Assembly (NCBI RefSeq): GCF_000612585.1
Contig: NZ_JFCA01000051.1
Span: 1 to 48,488, forward strand
Direction: 5' to 3'
Origin: Pseudomonas sp. CHM02
GTDB lineage: Bacteria > Pseudomonadota > Gammaproteobacteria > Pseudomonadales > Pseudomonadaceae
DNA length: 48,488 nt
This document shows, piece after piece, positions 42,741 to 48,488 of this stretch. Made by a program: the position numbers and the translations under genes. A model generated the notes under the pieces. That model was not told the origin of the DNA, did no database searches, and worked only from the letters and a program-made list of their open reading frames with translations. Every line of letters starts with the position of its first letter. Position 1 is the stretch's first letter.

Positions 42741-43547
42741 TTATTCGAGAATCGTCACCGGCATGCCGACTTCCAGGCGACCAATGCCATCGTTGACCAG
42801 GTTCTGGCCAAACATCGCGCCATTTTCGGTCTTGCGATAGGTATCCAGCGTCGCGAAGGGTTCGCGGTCGACGCTGCGTTCGCCGGTTTGCGGGTCGATG
42901 GTGGTGAGGATGCAGCGCGAGCACGGCTTGACCGCGCGAAACTCCACATCACCGATGCGCAAGCGTTTCCAACCGTCTTCAGCAAAGGCTTCGCCGCCTT
43001 CGATCACCAGGTTGGGACGAAAGCGCAGCATTTCCATGGGCCGGCCGATGCGTTGCGAGAGATCGTCCAGCGAGCCCTGGCCGATCAAAAGCAGCGGGTA
43101 ACCGTCGGCAAACGCGACCTGGTCATCGTCCTTGCCATAACCGGCCTCGGTGGTGCGCGCACGTTCGAGGGGGATTTGCACCAGGCGCGTCGGTTTGCCG
43201 ATAAAGTCGCTGACCCACGCCGCAGCCTCGTCGCCCGCGTCCGGCACACGCAAGGTGTCACGCCAGATGGTCACACCGCGCAACTCGGCATCGCCGCCAG
43301 GCAGGGCCACGTCCAACGACGTGTAGCCAGGCGAGCTCAGGGTGAGCCCGCCGGCGCTGTTCCACAGTGCCGACAGCTGGCTCATCTTGGCCACGGCGCG
43401 CTGCGTGAGAAAACGCCCGCTGGCCTCGTCCACCAGCATCCAGCGTCGATCCCCGTCCACCCCCAGTTTATCCAGGCCGACCTGTTGCAGTATTTCGGCC
43501 TTGCCGGACTTCAAGGGGTAACGGTACAACGCGCTGAGACGAAGCAT
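42741..43547 (-). CDS. MOSC-domain molybdenum-cofactor protein (YcbX-like)
   Basis: A 268-residue protein with an N-terminal MOSC_N beta barrel (about 1-115; LSALYRYPLKSG, VDGDRRWMLVDE) and a MOSC domain (about 125-266). The segment KPCSRCILTTIDP contains the Cys that would bind the molybdenum cofactor. It lacks the C-terminal 2Fe-2S ferredoxin domain of E. coli YcbX, so electrons must come from a separate partner. YcbX/mARC-type enzymes reduce N-hydroxylated compounds. ATG at 43547; 39 bases downstream of cheV on the same strand, without a clear terminator between. Confidence 0.85.
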   Translation of the reverse strand: MLRLSALYRYPLKSGKAEILQQVGLDKLGVDGDRRWMLVDEASGRFLTQRAVAKMSQLSALWNSAGGLTLSSPGYTSLDVALPGGDAELRGVTIWRDTLRVPDAGDEAAAWVSDFIGKPTRLVQIPLERARTTEAGYGKDDDQVAFADGYPLLLIGQGSLDDLSQRIGRPMEMLRFRPNLVIEGGEAFAEDGWKRLRIGDVEFRAVKPCSRCILTTIDPQTGERSVDREPFATLDTYRKTENGAMFGQNLVNDGIGRLEVGMPVTILE

Positions 43548-43586
43548 GGGCCTGCTTTCCTGAGGGGCAAAGCCATCACCCTAAGG

Positions 43587-44522
43587 TCAAGCGGGCACTT
43601 CGTCCAGCATCAGACGCTGACGCACCACGTCCACCAGCTTGTCGGGCTGGAATTTGGACAGGAAGTTGTCGCAGCCGACCTTCTTCACCATCGAGTCGTT
43701 GAAACTGCCCGACAGCGAGGTGTGCAGCACCACGTACAGTTTGCGCAGGCGTGGGTCGTTACGGATCTCGGTAGTGAGGCGGTAACCGTCCATCTCGGGC
43801 ATTTCGGCGTCGGTGAAGATCATCAGCAGTTTGTCGGTCATCACCTGGCCGCTGTCAGCCCAGGCCTTGAGCATGTTCAGCGCCTTCAGGCCGTCGCTGG
43901 CGATGTGCATCTTCACGCCCAGTTGGCCAAGGGTGTCGCGCAGTTGCGAGAGGGCCACGTTGGAGTCATCCACCAGCAGCACTTCACGGCCACGGGCGCG
44001 CTCAAGCACCGGATCGTCGAGTTTTTCACGGGAGACCTTGGCGTTGTACGGCACGATCTCGGCGAGGACTTTTTCCACGTCGATGATCTCCACCAACTGG
44101 TCGTCGACCTTGCTGATGGCGGTGAGGTAATGCTGGCGCCCTGCACTGGTCGGCGGCGGCAGGATGGCTTCCCAGTTCATGTTGACGATGCGGTCCACAC
44201 CGCCCACCAGGAACGCCTGCACCGAGCGGTTGTACTCGGTGACGATGATGGTGCTGTTGGGGCCCGGCACCAGCGGGCGCATGCCGATGGCCTGGGACAG
44301 GTCGATCACCGGCAGGGTCTGGCCACGCAGGTTGACCACACCGCACACGAACGGATGACGTTGCGGCATCAACGTCAGCTTGGGCAGTTGCAGCACTTCC
44401 TGCACCTTGAACACGTTGATCGCGAACAACTGGCGCCCGGCCAGGCGGAACATGAGAATCTCCAGGCGATTCTCACCCACCAGTTGCGTGCGTTGATCTA
44501 CCGTGTCGAGAATGCCGGCCAT
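43587..44522 (-). CDS. cheV: Chemotaxis coupling protein CheV
   Basis: A 311-residue CheV protein: a CheW-like coupling domain (about 15-165; QLFAINVFKVQEVLQ, GVVNLRGQTLPVIDL) fused to a receiver domain (about 180-305) with the acidic pair in LLVDDSN and phospho-acceptor Asp238 in FTDAEMPEMDG. It links chemoreceptors to CheA, and its phosphorylation tunes adaptation. ATG at 44522 follows a strong AGGAG. A FliA-type promoter is 49 bases upstream, tying it to the flagellar regulon. No receptor or other che gene is in the window. Confidence 0.94.
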   Translation of the reverse strand: MAGILDTVDQRTQLVGENRLEILMFRLAGRQLFAINVFKVQEVLQLPKLTLMPQRHPFVCGVVNLRGQTLPVIDLSQAIGMRPLVPGPNSTIIVTEYNRSVQAFLVGGVDRIVNMNWEAILPPPTSAGRQHYLTAISKVDDQLVEIIDVEKVLAEIVPYNAKVSREKLDDPVLERARGREVLLVDDSNVALSQLRDTLGQLGVKMHIASDGLKALNMLKAWADSGQVMTDKLLMIFTDAEMPEMDGYRLTTEIRNDPRLRKLYVVLHTSLSGSFNDSMVKKVGCDNFLSKFQPDKLVDVVRQRLMLDEVPA

Positions 44523-44570
44523 TAAAAGCTCCTGATGCGCTGAGGAATTGTGCAGTTCACATAAGCCTGG

Positions 44571-44597
44571 TTATCGGCGGCGAGCGCCAGACCTTGA
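44571..44597 (-). promoter_or_regulatory. FliA (sigma-28) promoter of cheV
   Basis: On the minus strand TCAAGGTC, 11 bases, then GCCGATAA. The -10 is a perfect match to the flagellar sigma-28 consensus and the -35 matches TAAAGTTT at 5 of 8 positions, with the correct spacing. It lies directly upstream of a chemotaxis gene. Confidence 0.8.
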
Positions 44598-44624
44598 CCC
44601 TTGTAAAATGCCACGTAAATTCAT

Positions 44625-44643
44625 TGATGTCACACTGACATCA
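44625..44643. promoter_or_regulatory. Perfect inverted repeat, possible operator
   Basis: TGATGTCA-CAC-TGACATCA: 8-bp perfect arms with a 3-base spacer, about 28 bases upstream of the FliA -35 of cheV. The form suits a dimeric regulator; which one is unknown. Confidence 0.5.
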
Positions 44644-44665
44644 TGCTTTACTGCACTCGCTCTCC

Positions 44666-44722
44666 AGATAGCGGCCCAGCAACGTTGCGCGACATTCAAT
44701 TCGACGCAAGGTTCCGCTATCT
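44666..44722. other. Long bulged hairpin in non-coding region
   Basis: The 18 bases CGCAAGGTTCCGCTATCT (44705-44722) pair with AGATAGCGG (44666-44674) and AACGTTGCG (44681-44689), with one G-G mismatch. A 6-base bulge CCCAGC lies between the two stems and the terminal loop has 15 bases. It lies in the 540-base gap between cheV and the Hpt-like gene, which otherwise holds the FliA promoter, the inverted repeat at 44625 and AT-rich sequence without a credible gene. No T-run follows, so it is not an ordinary terminator; it could be part of a small RNA, a leader or a repeat remnant. Confidence 0.5.
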
Positions 44723-45061
44723 AAGGGATTCCCCTATGCACAATCAGGCCCAACCTGATATTCGCAATATCTAATAGCCATTAATGTGACGCCATTCTCA
44801 ATGCATGAATGGAGTCAGGCTTTTGTTTGCCATCCCAAGCCCTCGGCCCACAGGCCTTCCAGACATAAAGATGTCGGTAACTGAAGGTGTGCAATTGACC
44901 CCACTCATGAGGGCCACGCACCGCCGTTGCCGTCACTCTAATAAACGTCCTACTGAAAACTCAGAAGCAACCTACAGATTTCAGTCATATTTCAGCGCTA
45001 GTTTTAAGCCATTCACCCGGTGCGACCTCTCATCACCCGACCTTATGTTGTGGAGACTTGC

Positions 45062-45511
45062 ATGATGAACAGCGCAAATGAATGGCAAACCACACTTCCC
45101 GAATTCTTGATGGAAGCGGAAACGCTGCTGGCCAAGTCGGAAGAGTGCCTGAGCCATCTGCACCTGATTCGCGATGATAGCGATGCCATCGACTGCATGA
45201 AGACCAGCCTGGCCAAGCTGGCCGAAAAGGCCGACAGCCTGGCCCTGCAAGCCATCAGCGAATTTTCCCGGCATATCCAGTACCTGATTGCCAATGCCGC
45301 CAGCCCCATGCAACTGCATGACGAGGCCCTGGACGCTTTGCATGCGTGCCTGACATTACTGGCGTGGCAACTGGAACTGATCGACATTCGCACCGGCGAG
45401 TTGAGCATGGATGACACTGAGCAAGCGACGTTGATTGCCACTGTCACGCTGCAGATCCCGCAAAAGGATTTCAGTTATAAACCGCAGCAACGTGTACACC
45501 ATGCGTCGTAA
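45062..45511 (+). CDS. Small helical protein, degenerate Hpt-like
   Basis: A 149-residue, almost entirely helical protein. The stretch at about 9-80 (LPEFLMEAETLLAKSEECL, then DSDAIDCMKTSLAKLAEKADSLAL and AISEFSRHIQYLI) follows the spacing of a histidine-phosphotransfer domain. The phospho-accepting HxxKG helix instead reads CMKTSLAKL, with Cys-Met-Lys and no histidine. A second helical half ends in a polar tail. ATGATG at 45062 follows GGAG by 6 bases. It precedes a NarL-type sensor/regulator pair by 274 AT-rich bases, in which only a weak 6-bp hairpin (45541-45559) is seen. The Hpt relation is my pattern reading, not an established assignment. Confidence 0.6.
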   Translation: MMNSANEWQTTLPEFLMEAETLLAKSEECLSHLHLIRDDSDAIDCMKTSLAKLAEKADSLALQAISEFSRHIQYLIANAASPMQLHDEALDALHACLTLLAWQLELIDIRTGELSMDDTEQATLIATVTLQIPQKDFSYKPQQRVHHAS

Positions 45512-45785
45512 GCGCATATCGCGTCGTGTTTAAACCTGAAGTTGTCTGAAAACGACAACATCAATTAAATTTTCGGAGTTGGATAAACCGCCCATAGATA
45601 TCAAATAGCCACTAACGGCAATAACGATACAACCACACGGAAATAATATAACTCCCCCACTCTATGAACTCTGGGAATACCACCCGGAGCATTTGCGCGG
45701 ATAATAACCCTGCCAGGCACGGCACCAGGCGACCAACGGTAATAGTGGTGGTACTATGCCCCGCTCGAAGTGACTCAACTTCATC

Positions 45786-46775
45786 ATGCATAAAAACGAT
45801 TCGATAGCGCATCCCAAACAGAGCCCGGTCAGCCGCCGTGACCGATCTTCCCGCAGCGAACCCTCATTGGCTCCATCTGCTATGTATGCCAGTCTCAAGA
45901 CACTTATCGCCAGGTCCGCGTCCCGCAGCAATGCACACCGCTTGATCCTCGCCCTGTGCCTTGGCTCGCTGCTGCTGAGCCTGTGGGCCTATACCCGCTC
46001 CGCGCCGCTGCCGTTGCTGGTGATTGTGCTCAACCTGGCCACCCTGGTGGTGGTTGGCCTGCGACAATGGCGTTCGCGCAAATCGATCAAGTTTCAACCC
46101 CAGGAGTTGGCCGACCGCCTGCTGCAAGTGCAGGAAAACGAACGCCACCGCCTCAGCCGCGAACTGCATGACGATATCGGCCAACTGCTCACCGCGGCCA
46201 AGCTGCAAAGCGAATGGCTCAAGCGCCGACTGCCCGAGGACCTGCAAAGCCAGTGCACGGTGCTGTGCAATACCCTGAATGAAACCCTGGCCAAGGTGCG
46301 CGACGTCTCCGCCATCCTCAACCCTCGCCAGTTGGCCAGCCTGGGCCTGGAAGCCAGCCTGCGCGCGCACCTGCTCAAGACCCTGGAAAACACCCCGGTT
46401 CACTGGAGCCTGGAATGCCAGCAACGGCTGACCGGTATCCCGGAAGAAATGGCCGTGGCGGCCTTTCGCATTACCCAGGAAGCGGTGACCAACATGCTAC
46501 GCCACGCCCAGGCGCGCAATCTGCTGGTTCGCCTGCAACGCCTGCCCGAGGGCCTGTCGCTGCTTATCAGCGATGACGGCCAGGGCTTTTCGCCCGCCAT
46601 CAACCCAGGCCTGGAAGGCCAACGGGGCATGGCCGGCATGTCCGAGCGGATTGATCAGCTTGGCGGTTCACTCTCCGTCAGCAGCCAGCCAGGCAAAGGG
46701 ACCCGGATCGACGCGCTCTTCCCCTGGGCGCCGCGCGCCCTCGAACGGGCCAGCTCCCCTAAGGTTCTCGAGTGA
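45786..46775 (+). CDS. NarL-type sensor histidine kinase
   Basis: A 329-residue kinase. Two hydrophobic segments (about 53-70 and 74-92) are separated by only a few residues, so there is hardly any periplasmic sensor domain. The HisKA_3 domain has the phospho-acceptor His128 in ENERHRLSRELHDDIGQLL. The HATPase domain (about 215-320) has EAVTNMLRHAQA, ISDDGQGF and GQRGMAGMSERIDQLGG. ATG at 45786 lacks a strong ribosome site; ATG at 45882 (MYASLKTL) would shorten the polar N-terminus to just before the first membrane segment. The stop overlaps the regulator start (GTGA). The short sensor suggests sensing within the membrane or through a partner. Confidence 0.88.
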   Translation: MHKNDSIAHPKQSPVSRRDRSSRSEPSLAPSAMYASLKTLIARSASRSNAHRLILALCLGSLLLSLWAYTRSAPLPLLVIVLNLATLVVVGLRQWRSRKSIKFQPQELADRLLQVQENERHRLSRELHDDIGQLLTAAKLQSEWLKRRLPEDLQSQCTVLCNTLNETLAKVRDVSAILNPRQLASLGLEASLRAHLLKTLENTPVHWSLECQQRLTGIPEEMAVAAFRITQEAVTNMLRHAQARNLLVRLQRLPEGLSLLISDDGQGFSPAINPGLEGQRGMAGMSERIDQLGGSLSVSSQPGKGTRIDALFPWAPRALERASSPKVLE

Positions 46776-47431
46776 CCTGCAAATTACTCCTGGTGGATGA
46801 CCATGCACTGATCAGGGCCGGCGTACGCGCGCTGGTCCAGGACATTCCCGGCTACACGGTGATCGGCGAAGCCAGCGATGGCGCGCAGTTGCTGGAGCGG
46901 TTCAGCGCCCTGCTGCCGGACATCGTGCTGCTGGACCTGTCGATGAAGCACACCGGCGGCCTGGATGCCTTGCAGCAACTCAAGCGCGCCTATCCCAAGA
47001 GCCGCGTGCTGATCCTGTCGATGCACACCGACCCCGAACTGATCATGTGCGCGCTGGAATCCGGCGCCCATGGCTACCTGCTCAAGGACACCACCGCCAA
47101 CGAGCTGGAACACGCGCTGCTGGCCTTGCGCAACAACGAACGCTACCTGAGCCCGGCGATTGCCCATACGGTGATCAACCAGGCGCTGGTGCGCAGCCAG
47201 GGCCCCACCACCCCCGCCGGCCACAGCCACAACCTCACGGCGCGGCAGTTGGAGATCCTGCGCCTGATCGTGCGCGGCAAGTCCACCCGGGAAATCGCCC
47301 ATGGCCTGGGCCTGAGCATCAAGACCGTGGAAGCCCACCGCTCGCAGATCATGAAGCGCCTGCAGATTTTCGACGTGGCGGGCCTGGTGCTATTTGCGGT
47401 GCGCGAGCAGATCATCAGCCTGGACGACTAG
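46772..47431 (+). CDS. NarL/LuxR-family response regulator
   Basis: A 219-residue regulator. The receiver domain (1-120) has Asp9-Asp10, phospho-acceptor Asp55 (IVLLDLSMKH) and Lys105 (YLLKDT). The C-terminal LuxR-type helix-turn-helix (about 150-212) reads LTARQLEILRLIVRGKS and IAHGLGLSIKTVEAHRSQIM. The start is GTG at 46772 overlapping the kinase stop, giving coupled translation. The last 42 bases overlap the 3' end of the convergent lipid kinase gene. Targets are unknown. Confidence 0.92.
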   Translation: MTCKLLLVDDHALIRAGVRALVQDIPGYTVIGEASDGAQLLERFSALLPDIVLLDLSMKHTGGLDALQQLKRAYPKSRVLILSMHTDPELIMCALESGAHGYLLKDTTANELEHALLALRNNERYLSPAIAHTVINQALVRSQGPTTPAGHSHNLTARQLEILRLIVRGKSTREIAHGLGLSIKTVEAHRSQIMKRLQIFDVAGLVLFAVREQIISLDD

Positions 47432-48310
47432 CGGCGAATCCACCGGCAGGTGCACGCGCAAGGCCTTGGGCAAAGCCTCGAAATGCAGGTCATCACCCTC
47501 CAGCGGCTCGCCATCCAGGTTGATGTACAGGCCTTGCGCAACCTTGATATTCACCCACGGCAACCGCGCCCGCACAAACATGGTGTCCAGGCCCCAACCG
47601 TTGTTCATCAGCTCACGCAGGGTACCGACCACTTCCTGCGGCGCCGGCAGGATGCTGACATCCAGCAAGCCGTCATCGGCCAATGCGCCAGGGCACAGCA
47701 CATGCCCGCCACCCGCCTGGCGACCGTTGCCGATCCCCAGCGCGAGCAACTCGCCCTTCCAATGGAACTCCGGGCCTTCGAGCTCGCCATAGGCGGCCTT
47801 CAACTCGCTGAAACGGGTCAGGCCGGTGAAGAGATAGGCGGCGCCCCCCAGGACCTTTTTCAAGTCCTCGGAGGTGTTGGCGGTGACCTGGCTGCCAAAA
47901 CCGCCGGTGGCCATGTTGAGGAAGATCTGCCCGCCGACCTGGCCGAGGTCGATGGCCCTTGGCGGCACGTCCAGCAGCGCCAGGGCCTGGGCAGGCTCCA
48001 ACGGCACGCCGGCGGCCTTGGCGAAGTCGTTGGCGGTGCCCAGGGGCATCAGCACCAGGCTGGCGTCGGTCTTGGCCAGGGCCATGGCTTCGGCCACATC
48101 GCGCAAGGTGCCGTCGCCGCCACCGGCGATGATGTGGGTGTAGCCGTCAGAGAGGGCTTCGTTGACCAGGCGCTGGGCGTCGCCGCCTTCCCATGTCACG
48201 CGCACCGCCAGCTCCCCGCCCTGCTCGCGTCGGGCCTGCACGGCAGAGCGTACGTCCTCGTTGAGGGCTTGCTTGCCGTGGAGGATCAACAGGGCTTTGG
48301 GGGTGGTCAT
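47390..48310 (-). CDS. yegS: YegS-like lipid kinase
   Basis: A 306-residue diacylglycerol-kinase catalytic-domain protein. The nucleotide-binding motif AGGGDGTLRDVAEA lies at about 62-75 and the conserved PLGTANDFAKAAGVP segment at about 91-105. A C-terminal beta-sandwich domain ends GLYINLDGEPLEGDDLHFEALPKALRV-like (about 268-294). E. coli YegS phosphorylates phosphatidylglycerol in vitro. ATG at 48310 follows AGGAG by 9 bases. It converges on and overlaps the response regulator gene by 42 bases. Confidence 0.92.
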   Translation of the reverse strand: MTTPKALLILHGKQALNEDVRSAVQARREQGGELAVRVTWEGGDAQRLVNEALSDGYTHIIAGGGDGTLRDVAEAMALAKTDASLVLMPLGTANDFAKAAGVPLEPAQALALLDVPPRAIDLGQVGGQIFLNMATGGFGSQVTANTSEDLKKVLGGAAYLFTGLTRFSELKAAYGELEGPEFHWKGELLALGIGNGRQAGGGHVLCPGALADDGLLDVSILPAPQEVVGTLRELMNNGWGLDTMFVRARLPWVNIKVAQGLYINLDGEPLEGDDLHFEALPKALRVHLPVDSPLVVQADDLLAHRK

Positions 48311-48327
48311 TGCGGGAATCTCCTGAT

Positions 48328-48486
48328 TCAAGGGTGCTTGGAGGATGTGGACCTTGGGCGGGGAGAAAAAAGCCATTGGATGGGGAAAAAAATTGGATGA
48401 TTGAGTGCATATCCGTTTTTTGGGTAACGGCTGGTATTGGTTCCGCCCTTACGGCGGGTCACTTTTGAAAAGAGCCCAAAAGTAAC
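48328..48486 (-). other. Partial short ORF of a recurrent Pseudomonas repeat, cut by edge
   Basis: The minus strand from the right edge stays open for 52 codons to a TGA at 48328-48330 and begins VTFGLFSKVTRRKGGTNTS. From memory, short hypothetical proteins with an LFSKVTRRKG segment recur many times in Pseudomonas genomes, which would mark this as a dispersed repeat rather than a unique gene. The rest of the tail reads into the yegS upstream region without family character. Start and full extent lie outside the window. Confidence 0.4.
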
Positions 48487-48488
48487 CA

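Noticed and set aside
44805..45065. 86-codon plus-strand frame in the cheV/Hpt-like gap
   Set aside because: No good ribosome site, no family character, irregular composition, and it overlaps the ribosome site and start of the next gene.
45662..45931. 89-codon minus-strand frame upstream of the NarL-type kinase
   Set aside because: It overlaps the kinase start and AT-rich intergenic sequence; the translation is Cys/Trp/Arg-rich without a plausible fold.

Overview
The window looks like a chromosomal segment from a Pseudomonas of the P. fluorescens group. The evidence is a high-GC coding style, a pyoverdine chromophore synthetase (PvdL) beside its type II thioesterase and the sigma factor PvdS, a PvdH aminotransferase, an atu acyclic-terpene cluster, and several REPIN-type intergenic repeats ending in the GTGGGAGC-type arms common in this group. 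No phage, insertion sequence, tRNA, rRNA or CRISPR array was recognised.

Layout. 1-3.9 kb: a REP remnant, a tiny membrane protein, an MscS-family channel and an exported M20 amidohydrolase. 3.96-4.2 kb: a tandem 20-bp repeat array grown from a REPIN arm. 4.2-6.1 kb (minus): an MbtH-like protein and pvdH, each with its own PvdS-type promoter. 6.2-7.0 kb (minus): an AmpDh3-like amidase. 7.0-12.6 kb: a dsbS-dsbR two-component operon (minus) divergent from a dsbD-dsbE-dsbG operon (plus), the arrangement known for copper-linked periplasmic disulfide control in P. aeruginosa. 12.6-15.3 kb (minus): an unrecognised 896-residue modular beta-rich protein preceded by an 18-bp perfect palindrome of las/rhl lux-box form. 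15.4-29.1 kb (minus): pvdL and pvdG. 29.1-30.0 kb: a divergent control region (PvdS box and Fur-boxed promoter) and pvdS. 30.1-30.9 kb: an orphan solute-binding protein. 31.0-39.9 kb: atuR divergent from atuABCDEF. 40-44.5 kb: a DEDDh exonuclease, ppnP, an AraC regulator divergent from a short-chain dehydrogenase, a MOSC protein and cheV with a FliA-type promoter. 44.5-45.1 kb: a non-coding stretch with a large bulged hairpin and a perfect inverted repeat. 45.1-48.3 kb: a degenerate Hpt-like protein, a NarL-type sensor and regulator pair, and a YegS-like lipid kinase. The right edge cuts a short ORF that resembles a recurrent Pseudomonas repeat.

How the genes fit. Fur should repress pvdS. PvdS should then drive pvdG-pvdL, pvdH and the mbtH-like gene through boxes of the form TAAAT/TAATT-N16-CGT. 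PvdH supplies the L-2,4-diaminobutyrate that the last PvdL module appears to activate (specificity code read as DIWELTADD). The MbtH-like protein should assist the adenylation domains and PvdG should edit misprimed carriers. The atu genes encode conversion of citronellyl-CoA or geranyl-CoA towards the leucine/isovalerate route. The least understood item, and the best candidate for something undescribed, is the modular protein at 12.6-15.3 kb with its lux-box-like promoter, sitting between the dsb and pyoverdine genes.
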